DNA from: Alteromonas sp047556435
GTDB taxonomy: Bacteria; Pseudomonadota; Gammaproteobacteria; Enterobacterales; Alteromonadaceae
Assembly (NCBI RefSeq): GCF_047556435.1
Contig: NZ_CP180210.1
Span: 1,550,001-1,614,000 of the forward strand
Reading direction: 5' to 3'
DNA length: 64,000 nt
Each line of letters begins with the position of its first letter. Position 1 is the stretch's first letter. Position numbers and translations under genes: made by a program. Positions 8,322-16,524 of the stretch are shown here, in pieces. The notes beneath the pieces were generated by a model. That model was not told where the DNA came from. It ran no database searches and saw only the letters and a program-made list of their open reading frames with translations.

Positions 8322-9656
8322 GTGTTAAAGCGAATTCTGGTTGGTATATCTGCTGCGGTCTGTTTACTGGCAGGGTGTCAGAGTAGTGACGACGACTACG
8401 GCAAGGCTGCGACTAAGGCCGACAACAACGTGTCGTCGGCGGTGCCGGTATCGCTCACTCAGCGTGATGGCAAATGGTTATTGCTTCGCGACGGCAAACC
8501 TTATTTTATCAAAGGGGCCGGAGGAAGTGCAGATTTAGCCTATCTGGCTGCCGTTGGTGGAAATTCGGTGCGAACCTGGAGCACTGAAAACGCCGCCCGG
8601 ATCCTTGACGACGCTCACGCGCAGGGTCTGACCGTAATGCTTGGTCTGCATCTGGGGAAAGAACGCCATGGCTTTGATTACGACGATGCTGATGCCGTCG
8701 CGCAGCAACAAGATCGTGTTCGAAAGACTGTGCTGAAATACAAAGATCATCCGGCGTTGCTGGCATGGGGAATTGGCAATGAAGTCGATCTTTTTTATAC
8801 CAATACGAACGTCTGGTATGCAGTGCAGGATATCGCTGCCATGATCCAGAAAATCGACCCTAATCACCTGGTTACCACTGTTGTAGCGGGTATCAATCAG
8901 GAAAAAGCGGACTTGATTGCCGCGCGGGTTCCCGACATTGATTTTCTGAGTATTAATATCTATGGCGGCTTGGAAAACTTACCACAAACGCTGGACGCTA
9001 TCGGCTATCGCGACGCTTATGTGGTTACCGAGTGGGGTCCCACAGGTCACTGGGAAATCCAGAAAACTTCCTGGGGGGCACCTATTGAACAAACCAGTAC
9101 AGAAAAAGCGGCGATTTATCAAAAGCGATATCAACGCGGTATTGCTGCCGCGCCTGACCAGGCGCTTGGGTCGTACGCCTTTTTATGGGGGCAAAAGCAG
9201 GAAACAACACCTACCTGGTATGGCGTTTTTACTGATTCTGGCAAACCGAATGAAGTGGTAGATACGCTTGAATATCTTTGGACGGGGGAGTGGCCGTCAG
9301 TGCGCGCGCCTTCTATCGAGCAATTTACTCTTAATGATCGAGTGGCTTCACAGAGTATTCGCTTGGTGGCGAATAGTACCGTCAACGCCCAGGTTGACCT
9401 GATTAGTGATGAAAATCAGTCACTGAACTTTCGCTGGGAAATTCTGCCGGAAAGTACCGACATAAAATCCGGTGGTGATCCGGAGTCGAGACCGTCAGCG
9501 ATCACCGGTCGCATTATCTCCCATGATGGTAACGGTAGAATGCAGTTTGCCGCACCCGATGAACCCGGCGCTTACCGCTTGTTCGTGTACGCTGAAAATG
9601 AGGCCGGAAAAGTAGCCAACGCGAATATCCCGTTCTGGGTAAACAAAAGCACATAG
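8322..9656 (+). CDS. Lipoprotein with glycoside-hydrolase clan A-type TIM barrel
   Basis: 444 residues from GTG 8322, with AGGAAAGGGG just upstream. Signal peptide with lipobox LLAGC (Cys19). Residues about 50-300 resemble the catalytic barrel of retaining glycosidases: KGAGGSAD and TWSTENAARILDDAHAQGLTVMLG, then the acid/base motif GIGNEVD (Glu154) and the nucleophile strand VVTEWGP (Glu237). The C-terminal 130 residues are beta-rich (ILPESTDI, AGAYRLF-like YAENEAGKVANANIPFWV) and may be a binding module. Likely surface-attached and acting on a polysaccharide. The GH family cannot be fixed without a profile search. No carbohydrate transporter lies next to it. Confidence 0.75.
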   Translation: MLKRILVGISAAVCLLAGCQSSDDDYGKAATKADNNVSSAVPVSLTQRDGKWLLLRDGKPYFIKGAGGSADLAYLAAVGGNSVRTWSTENAARILDDAHAQGLTVMLGLHLGKERHGFDYDDADAVAQQQDRVRKTVLKYKDHPALLAWGIGNEVDLFYTNTNVWYAVQDIAAMIQKIDPNHLVTTVVAGINQEKADLIAARVPDIDFLSINIYGGLENLPQTLDAIGYRDAYVVTEWGPTGHWEIQKTSWGAPIEQTSTEKAAIYQKRYQRGIAAAPDQALGSYAFLWGQKQETTPTWYGVFTDSGKPNEVVDTLEYLWTGEWPSVRAPSIEQFTLNDRVASQSIRLVANSTVNAQVDLISDENQSLNFRWEILPESTDIKSGGDPESRPSAITGRIISHDGNGRMQFAAPDEPGAYRLFVYAENEAGKVANANIPFWVNKST

Positions 9657-9796
9657 CGCCAGGGTAAACTGGCTGCAACACAATATTCGAAGGCGTTATG
9701 ACTTTAGATATTCACAGCGACGTTCGTACTTAGAATATTGGCTATCTGTGCAGACTATTTTACTATGAAAGGAATTCACTCTCACAAGAAAGCGTT

Positions 9797-10222
9797 ATGA
9801 GTCTGGCTCAAATAATGACGACCCGGGTGGTCAGCGTGCATATGGACGATAAACTTTCCACCTTACAGTCGCTGTTCAACGCCACCGGATTTCATCACCT
9901 TCTGGTTGTTCACAACAATGAACTGGCGGGTATCATTTCCGATCGCGATATGCTGAAGGCGATAAGCCCGTTTATTGATACGATCAGCGAGCGCGAGAAA
10001 GACAGGGCCACACTGGATCGCAAAGCACATCAGATAATGACTCGTGATGTTATCACCGCAAACCCAAACGACACGATAGTGAAAGCTGTTAGCATTTTTA
10101 ATCGGCACAAAATCTCATGCCTGCCGGTAGTGGATAAATTCAACCGACCCGTTGGTGTGGTCTCGTGGCGAGACATTTTGCGCTATGTCGAGGACATGGT
10201 AAATGTGAAAAAGCAGCGCTAG
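9797..10222 (+). CDS. CBS-domain pair protein
   Basis: 141 residues made of two CBS motifs: about 1-65 (MTTRVVSVHMDDKLSTL, HHLLVVHNNELAGIISDRDML) and about 75-138 (IMTRDVITANPNDTIVKAV, CLPVVDKFNRPVGVVSWRDIL). Stand-alone CBS pairs bind adenosine nucleotides and act as energy or ligand sensors for a partner. The partner is not evident here, because the neighbours are unrelated. Confidence 0.88.
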   Translation: MSLAQIMTTRVVSVHMDDKLSTLQSLFNATGFHHLLVVHNNELAGIISDRDMLKAISPFIDTISEREKDRATLDRKAHQIMTRDVITANPNDTIVKAVSIFNRHKISCLPVVDKFNRPVGVVSWRDILRYVEDMVNVKKQR

Positions 10223-10273
10223 TTGTGCCAGCGCTGCCCTGAGGTAACCATGGTTTCTGATAACTCCGTCGGT

Positions 10274-13200
10274 CTATGCTTGTGAGGAGGGGCTGCGGTA
10301 GCTGACCCTGAACAGAAGGCTGTATAACACCGGTACCGCAATCAACGTCAGAACTGTCGCGAATGCCAGTCCTCCCATTATCGTCACCGCCATATCTGCA
10401 AAGAAGGCATCAAACAACAAGGGTGCCATTCCCAGTATTGTGGTGACGGCAGCCAGAGCAACCGGGCGTAAGCGGCTTTGGGTGGCATCGACAATGGCAT
10501 TTCTTATTGCGCTGCCTTCTTCTATCTGAAGATCAATCTCTTCAATCAACACAATGGCATTTTTTATCAGCATGCCAAACAGACTTAAGAAACCCAGCAG
10601 TGACATAAAGCCAAACGGCATATCGGTAGCCAGCAATCCGGTGACAACACCGACAATGGCCATCGGCACAACCAGCCAGATAATTAATGGCTGTCGAATA
10701 TGACCAAACAGCAGCACCGATATGATAAACATAACTAAAAAGCCAGCGGGCAGGCCTGCGCCCAGCGCCTTTTGAGCATCTGACGCGCTCTCAAATTCGC
10801 CTCCCCACTCGAGGGCGTAGCCGGGGGGCAGCGCAATAGCCTCTATTTGCGGACGGACTCTTGCCAGCGCATCCGCCGCAGTTTCATTCTCAGCAGGCTC
10901 TGCCATTACCGTAAGTGTGCGGATCCGTTCACGGCGATGGATACGTAACTCTTCAGATGTCATGTCAAGGCCACCGGAAACCTGCGCAAAAGGCACGTAC
11001 TGGCGCTGCTGTGTGCTCCACACCTGGCTGTTTCTGACAGCCTGCAAGACATCCTCTTCCGGTTTCGCCATTTTAGCCAGAATGCCATAGGTATAATCGC
11101 CATCCTGCACTTCACCCAGCTCAAGGCCAGAGCTGGCATATTGTATTGTCTGACTGAAGTCTGCATGCGTGACGCCTGCTATCCCGGCATTGTAGTTGTC
11201 ATACTGGGTATTTATTGCAATGCCTTTCTCCCGCCAGTCGTGCCGGATATCTTTGACATTCTTGTCTGCATGCAGGATTGCGACAGCCTGGTCTGCAAGT
11301 TTTCGTAACGTTGTGGTATCTGGCCCGGAAAAGCGCGCCTCCAGTTTTGCACCGGAACCCGGACCAAACTGCATACGCTCTATGTAGAAATTCGCATCGA
11401 GATCGATGCCCTCCAGTTCCGCAGGCAGCACGTCGGTGAGTGCCGGAATATCTGACTTGTCAGCCACACGCACCATCAGAAAGCCATAATTTTCATTGGC
11501 GCTTTTCGGGGCATAGGTGAGGGTAAAGCGGTCCGCGCCCTGGCCTATAAAAGTCGTCACAGAGGTAACTTTATTGTGACTTAGTATGCGTGACTCGGCT
11601 TCTTTAACAATACTTTCTGTAGATCTGATATCACGATCCTGAGGCCCCCAGTAGTGAACAAAGAAAAGCGGCGCATTTGATGGTGGGAAGAAGCCTTGCT
11701 TAACCAGACCAAAACTTCCGTAGGCCATCACAGTGATCAGTAACAAAATCCCAATAGTCAGCCAGCGAAACCGCAGCGCCTGATGAAGAAGTCCGATAAA
11801 ACCCTGCTGAAACCGCGATACCTGGGTGGACGACTGCTGTGTCACGCCGCGCCGGTAAAAGTAAGCGCCAAGCACGGGCACCAGAGTGACCGCCAGTATC
11901 CAACTGAGTAGTAACGATACCAACACAACGGCGAACAGCGAGTAAAGGAACTCACCGGTGGCATCATCAGACAACCCAATACCCGAGAATGCGGCAATGC
12001 CGATAACAGTGGCGCCTAACAGAGGCCATTGCGTTCGCCGCACAATGAAGCTGGCAGACTCCTTCGCGGTGGCACCCGTGGCCATGCGTAACATCATGCC
12101 CTCCGCGACAACAATGGCATTATCTACCAGCATGCCCATTGCAATAACCATCGCGCCCAGCGAGATACGCTGAAGCTGGATCCCCATCAGCCACATAATC
12201 AGTACGGTACCCATTACGGTGATAAGCAGGACACTGCCCACTACAACCCCGGATCGCCATCCCATAAATACGCAAAGAGTCAGCGTTACCACTGCCACAG
12301 ACATCACCAGGTTGAGAATAAAGCCGTCGACGGACTCATCGACGATGCTGGCCTGGTCGTAAATCGGGGCAAGCGTGATACCTACCGGGAGTTCTTGCAA
12401 CAGTTGGTCGACTTTGGCGTCAACCTGGTGGCCGACATCAACGATATTGACATCTGACAGTGCAGAGACTGCCAGTGTAATTGCCTCGTGGCCGTTATAA
12501 CGGATCCGGACGGGCTGAATATCAGCTGGCTCTAATTTTAGTGTCGCGATGTCGGCAATTCGCATCGACCGGTTGGTTCCAGGTACCACCACCGAAATGT
12601 TGGCGATTTCCTCAAGCTTGTCCGGTGCCCGTTCCACTATCAGGCGCACGCGCTTGTCATCAATGCGAACACGTCCTCCGTTAAACGGGCGCAAATTGTC
12701 TTTAAACAGGTTGATGAGGTCGGGAAACGAAATTCCCAGTCCCGCGAGTTGATAAGGGTCGATATACGCGACTATCTGCTCTTCCTGCACTCCGCTGACA
12801 TTCACTTTCGCCACCCCTTCGGTTGTCAGTAGTTCGCGTCGGATGATCCGCGCAAATTCACGCATTTCACGCGGCGTGAAATCGGGAGCACTCAGGGCAT
12901 AATACAGGCCATAAACGTCGCCAAAATCGTCGTATACCTGCGGATTTCCGGCACCAGCCGGCAGGGTCGGGGACACGTCCCGCAAGCGTTTGCGCAGCTC
13001 GTCCCAAATTTGCGGAAGCTGCGAGCCATCAAAGTGACGCTTCACTTCCACTGTAATTTCAGAGCGACCGGGAGAGGATACAGATGACAGCTTATACAGC
13101 TGTGGCATTTGCTGGATGGCAATTTCCAGCCTTTCAGTTACTTCGTGCTCTACTTTTTCAGCACTGGCACCTGGGAACCCGGTATACACTTTCACCTGTT

Positions 13201-13327
13201 TGATGGTAAATGCCGGGTCCTCGAGACGGCCAATCTCTGTCAGGGCGATGATGCCACCGAATAGCAAAATAACAACCAGCAGCCATACATTCACCGGCTT
13301 GGCAATAGCCTTACGAGCAATATCCAT
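10274..13327 (-). CDS. RND efflux pump permease (HAE1 type), system 1
   Basis: 1017 residues, typical for a 12-helix AcrB-type inner-membrane pump with two large periplasmic loops. The family N-terminus (AIAKPVNVWLLVVILL) and the porter motif VYTGFPGASAEKVEHEVTE are clear. The helix-4 proton-relay motif reads GMLVDNAIVVAE, so the first Asp is kept and the second is Asn. The helix-10 motif GMLIKNAIVLIEE keeps the Lys. Start ATG 13327 lies two bases after the adaptor stop with GGGGAG as RBS. The pump probably exports drugs or metabolites. No outer-membrane channel gene accompanies it, so it must borrow a TolC-like protein. Confidence 0.93.
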   Translation of the reverse strand: MDIARKAIAKPVNVWLLVVILLFGGIIALTEIGRLEDPAFTIKQVKVYTGFPGASAEKVEHEVTERLEIAIQQMPQLYKLSSVSSPGRSEITVEVKRHFDGSQLPQIWDELRKRLRDVSPTLPAGAGNPQVYDDFGDVYGLYYALSAPDFTPREMREFARIIRRELLTTEGVAKVNVSGVQEEQIVAYIDPYQLAGLGISFPDLINLFKDNLRPFNGGRVRIDDKRVRLIVERAPDKLEEIANISVVVPGTNRSMRIADIATLKLEPADIQPVRIRYNGHEAITLAVSALSDVNIVDVGHQVDAKVDQLLQELPVGITLAPIYDQASIVDESVDGFILNLVMSVAVVTLTLCVFMGWRSGVVVGSVLLITVMGTVLIMWLMGIQLQRISLGAMVIAMGMLVDNAIVVAEGMMLRMATGATAKESASFIVRRTQWPLLGATVIGIAAFSGIGLSDDATGEFLYSLFAVVLVSLLLSWILAVTLVPVLGAYFYRRGVTQQSSTQVSRFQQGFIGLLHQALRFRWLTIGILLLITVMAYGSFGLVKQGFFPPSNAPLFFVHYWGPQDRDIRSTESIVKEAESRILSHNKVTSVTTFIGQGADRFTLTYAPKSANENYGFLMVRVADKSDIPALTDVLPAELEGIDLDANFYIERMQFGPGSGAKLEARFSGPDTTTLRKLADQAVAILHADKNVKDIRHDWREKGIAINTQYDNYNAGIAGVTHADFSQTIQYASSGLELGEVQDGDYTYGILAKMAKPEEDVLQAVRNSQVWSTQQRQYVPFAQVSGGLDMTSEELRIHRRERIRTLTVMAEPAENETAADALARVRPQIEAIALPPGYALEWGGEFESASDAQKALGAGLPAGFLVMFIISVLLFGHIRQPLIIWLVVPMAIVGVVTGLLATDMPFGFMSLLGFLSLFGMLIKNAIVLIEEIDLQIEEGSAIRNAIVDATQSRLRPVALAAVTTILGMAPLLFDAFFADMAVTIMGGLAFATVLTLIAVPVLYSLLFRVSYRSPSSQA

Positions 13328-13329
13328 GA

Positions 13330-14400
13330 TTACTCTCCCCGGTACGGCAGTACGATCATATCTTCCCGCATCTGCGAGGCACCGGCCGCAACGACTTGCT
13401 GGCCAGCAGAAAGGTCGCTGTGGATGACGGCCAGCTCATTCTGAATGTGCACGACTGAGACAGCAGCCGGGGAGACCTGTTTTGTGGTGTCGTCGTAAAC
13501 CCACACGGTAAAGCCAGTTTCTTGCGAGCCAATTAACGCCTTTACAGGCAGCACCAACGCATCAGAATAAGGCGTTCCGGCCAATTCTACTTTTACCATC
13601 GCTCTGGCTCCAGGCGTAACGTTTACGCCCGGCTGTGGCTCCATAGCGAAAACAACCTCATAGGTTTGTGACACCGGATCCGGCTGGGTGCGATGCTCAA
13701 CATATTCTACGGTGTACCACTGGTCTCTGGTTGTGGCCAGACTCGCCCGGGCACGCTTGATACCCCGTCCAATATTGGCTGTAAGTAACCGTTCAGGCAC
13801 ATTGATATTAAAATAAACTTTTGAAACATCTTGCAGCCTGGCAATCGGCTGGCCCGCATTGACTACACTGTTGTTTTCCACAAGACGTTCGGAAACCTGG
13901 GCATCGAAAGGGGCGGTTAGCTCGGTATAGCTAAGATCCTGTTGCGCATTTTGCAACTCGATTTCAGCCAGTTCGAATGCGGTTTTAGCGCTGTCCAGCG
14001 AGCTTTGCGACACCAAATCCTGATTAAACATACGCTGTATCCGGTCAAGCTCCCGGCGTGCCTGGTCGCGACGTGTCTGCTGTTCATCAACGCGGCGTGC
14101 AAATGGTTGACGATCAATAGTGGCCAGCAGATGGCCTTGGTTTACATCACTTCCGGGCACAATATCCAACTGCACCAGTCGTCCTGAAACTTCAAAGCTG
14201 AGATCAACGGTCTTCACCGCACTGACCATCGCCGGAAACGTAAACTCATCAAATGCAGGCACGGGTTCTACCGTGGCCAGTTTTACATATCTGGGTGCGG
14301 ACTGACCGGCATTTTCCTCATTTAGCTTGTCAGAGCAGCCGGTTAACAAGAGCGCCGTTAACAGTATACCGGTGATGGACAATTTACAGTCAGGGAACAT
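13330..14400 (-). CDS. RND efflux periplasmic adaptor lipoprotein, system 1
   Basis: 356 residues with lipobox LLLTGC (Cys22), so it is anchored to the inner membrane. The membrane-fusion layout is visible: beta-barrel start (LATVEPVPAFDEFTFPA), lipoyl half-motif (VSGRLVQLDIVPGSDVNQGHLLATID), alpha-hairpin (about 105-155, many Gln/Arg/Ala), second lipoyl half (LTAPFDAQVSERLVENNSVVNAGQPIA) and C-terminal barrel. It couples the permease to an outer-membrane channel. First gene of a two-gene operon, divergent from the TetR gene. Confidence 0.93.
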   Translation of the reverse strand: MFPDCKLSITGILLTALLLTGCSDKLNEENAGQSAPRYVKLATVEPVPAFDEFTFPAMVSAVKTVDLSFEVSGRLVQLDIVPGSDVNQGHLLATIDRQPFARRVDEQQTRRDQARRELDRIQRMFNQDLVSQSSLDSAKTAFELAEIELQNAQQDLSYTELTAPFDAQVSERLVENNSVVNAGQPIARLQDVSKVYFNINVPERLLTANIGRGIKRARASLATTRDQWYTVEYVEHRTQPDPVSQTYEVVFAMEPQPGVNVTPGARAMVKVELAGTPYSDALVLPVKALIGSQETGFTVWVYDDTTKQVSPAAVSVVHIQNELAVIHSDLSAGQQVVAAGASQMREDMIVLPYRGE

Positions 14401-14462
14401 GGATACTCTCTATGTATGTTGGTGCTGATGATAAGTATAGCGACATATCGTCAGGCATCGTA

Positions 14463-14520
14463 AAAGTAAACTATGCAGTGCATTTTAGTGAGGTGCCATT
14501 GAAAAGTAAACTGTCGAGTG
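14463..14520. promoter_or_regulatory. Two candidate TetR operator sites between efflux operon and regulator
   Basis: Two similar blocks, AAAAGTAAACTATGCAGTGC (from 14463) and AAAAGTAAACTGTCGAGTGT (from 14502), start about 40 bases apart. Each contains the inverted repeat ACT-N4-AGT. They lie in the 149-base divergent region between the adaptor gene and the TetR gene, the usual place for autoregulatory operators. Confidence 0.5.
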
Positions 14521-14549
14521 TAAAATAAGATTTCCGACAGCAAACGGGA

Positions 14550-15173
14550 ATGTCATCTTCTATGAAAGCGGCAACGCGAACGCGCAGCGATGTAAAGCGA
14601 GCAGCCATCATTCAGGCAGCGAAACAGGCTTTTCAGGAATATGGCGTCAACGCCACCAGTATGGATAAACTGGCCGAGCTGGCGAAGGTATCGAAAAGAA
14701 CGGTATATAATCATTTCAATGCCAAAGAAGAACTGGTGATGCACCTCATTAAAGAGTTGTGGCACAAAACCATGACCAGTATCGATGTGCGTTATGAGGC
14801 TGACAAAGCATTACATCCACAATTATCGGCGCTGTTGCGGGCAGAGGTTGAGCTAATTACCGGAGATGAGTATCTGGAACTGGCGCGTGTCGCGTTTGGA
14901 TATTTCTTTTATAATCCGGATAAACTGAAAGACGAGATATCCCAGTTAACCGCACAGGAAACGGTGTTGCACCGTTGGCTGGTTGCCGCCCAGAGAGGCG
15001 GTCGTCTGCAGTTTGACGATCTTGACTTCGTGGTAAAAGAGTTGTCGAGCCTGCTGAAAGGACACTGTTTCTGGCCTCAACTATTAAAAATTGAGCCTCC
15101 ACTTAGCAACAGTATGAAACACAAGGTAGCGGAAAGTACAGCGGCGATGTGTCTGAGCCGGTACGCGGTATAA
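14550..15173 (+). CDS. TetR/AcrR-family transcriptional regulator
   Basis: 207 residues (ATG 14550, or ATG 14562 four codons later). The N-terminal DNA-binding domain is typical: AAIIQAAKQAFQEYGVNATSMDKLAELAKVSKRTVYNHF, read here as helices 1-4 at about residues 18-60. The C-terminal ligand domain resembles AcrR-C members that end in FVVKELSSLLKGHCFWP. Placed divergently from the efflux operon, it most likely represses that pump and responds to a pump substrate. Confidence 0.9.
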   Translation: MSSSMKAATRTRSDVKRAAIIQAAKQAFQEYGVNATSMDKLAELAKVSKRTVYNHFNAKEELVMHLIKELWHKTMTSIDVRYEADKALHPQLSALLRAEVELITGDEYLELARVAFGYFFYNPDKLKDEISQLTAQETVLHRWLVAAQRGGRLQFDDLDFVVKELSSLLKGHCFWPQLLKIEPPLSNSMKHKVAESTAAMCLSRYAV

Positions 15174-15608
15174 ATCTGCTGCGGTAAATACTGACAGCGT
15201 TGCTGTTAAGACCCCATCAGGCATGGCAATGTCTGTCCCAATGCGCTGCACGCAGCGTCCTCCATACCCCTCGTACCCTGATAGCAAGGCGCCGGCTGGC
15301 ATTTGTGCGGAATGTGAAAGTCACGTCGGGCGGCAGTTCGGTTTTGCTAAATGAAAAGGTATTACAGTCAGGCGCTGTTGTCGCAGGCGTGAGCCGGGCG
15401 CATTAGCATGGGTGTGATTATTGTGCCGCAGGTGAGGGCGTATCATTGGCCTTACTCGTACGTTAGGAGCTGGATAGCAGGGGGCAAGGCAGGCTAATCC
15501 TTGCCTGCTATAACGCGCATGCAAACCTACAGTGACACTGGTCTTAGCGTTAACTAATAACCCTCATCGCTCCTGACTCTGATTAACCAGTGCGGGTGTT
15601 AGGTCGAC
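15174..15608. other. Intergenic region, nothing identified
   Basis: 435 bases between the convergent TetR and acetyltransferase genes. Short ORFs are present on both strands but have no RBS or recognisable product. Confidence 0.5.
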
Positions 15609-16094
15609 TCAGGAAGATGCAAACTGAGTTAGTGCATCACCGTCCAGCCGGTAGCCCACCCATTCGCTTTTGGGTTTTGCTCCCAGCGACTCATAGAATT
15701 CAATAGCGGGTGTATTCCAGTCAAGCACACTCCACTCAAAACGGCCGCAGTCATTTTCTACGGCATGACGAGCCAGCGCTTTCAAAAGTGCTTTACCCAG
15801 ACCTTTTCCACGGTAATCCGGAGAAACATAAAGATCTTCCAGATACAGTCCATTTTTACCCTGCCAGGTAGAGTAGTTGTAGAAATACACCGCAAAGCCT
15901 GCAGGCGCACCTTCATGCTCACACATGATGCAATGTGCAGTTGCGCCTTCACCAAATAACGTCCGGGCGATATCTGCTTCGGTAGACTCAACCTCATGCT
16001 CGGCTTTTTCATAAATTGCCAGCTCTGTGATAAATGCGAGGATCTGAGCGCAGTCTTCAACAGTTGCCGGACGAAGGGTTGTAGATTGTGACAT
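15609..16094 (-). CDS. GNAT acetyltransferase, spermidine/spermine N1-acetyltransferase-like
   Basis: 161 residues. The acetyl-CoA-binding motif is YLEDLYVSPDYRGKGLGKALLKALA. The SSAT-like signatures are CIMCEHEGAPAGFAVYFYNYSTWQGKNG before it, and RFEWSVLDWNTPAIEFYESLGA after it. Members of this branch acetylate polyamines or thialysine. RBS AGGAGTTC precedes the ATG at 16094. Single gene. Confidence 0.88.
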   Translation of the reverse strand: MSQSTTLRPATVEDCAQILAFITELAIYEKAEHEVESTEADIARTLFGEGATAHCIMCEHEGAPAGFAVYFYNYSTWQGKNGLYLEDLYVSPDYRGKGLGKALLKALARHAVENDCGRFEWSVLDWNTPAIEFYESLGAKPKSEWVGYRLDGDALTQFASS

Positions 16095-16243
16095 GAGTGA
16101 ACTCCTGAAAAATAATTGTTGTTATTACCATAGCCTGGTTGCCAGTTGTAGCGATAAGGCTTGCCAGAGGCGTTAGCCAGGCATATACCAGACCGGCAAT
16201 CTCGTCTGCCCGCAAGTGTAAACAATCTTATGTTGCATCGCCT

Positions 16244-16292
16244 GCGTTATTACCTCACCACGCAGAGACGATGATGCGACAGGTAATAACGC
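16244..16292. repeat. Perfect 12-bp inverted repeat upstream of the acetyltransferase gene
   Basis: GCGTTATTACCT (16244-16255) and AGGTAATAACGC (16281-16292) are exact reverse complements around a 25-base spacer. No T-run follows on either strand, so an operator or RNA hairpin is more likely than a terminator. It lies 150-200 bases upstream of the acetyltransferase start. Confidence 0.6.
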
Positions 16293-16390
16293 TGTCGTTT
16301 ATGCTCAGGTTAACGTGAAAGTTAATGATGTATCTCTGATACAGCGACGAGCGGACAGCGGCTTCACTGGTAATTTCCAGTGAGCATAAC

Positions 16391-16416
16391 AAAAAAGACC
16401 GGCTGGTGCCGGTCAG
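16391..16416 (-). terminator. Terminator of RND efflux operon 2
   Basis: GACCGGC-TGGT-GCCGGTC stem. On the minus strand it is followed by a T-run (AAAAAA on the plus strand). It lies about 110 bases past the permease stop. Confidence 0.85.
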
Positions 16417-16524
16417 TTAGGAGTAAGTGGTCGTGAAATCCGATAACTTGTCGTTGTCACCGGCCGACACCTTGCCTGGGAAGGTTTACCCCTCCGCCAT
16501 GCAATGCGTAACGGAGGGGGGAGT

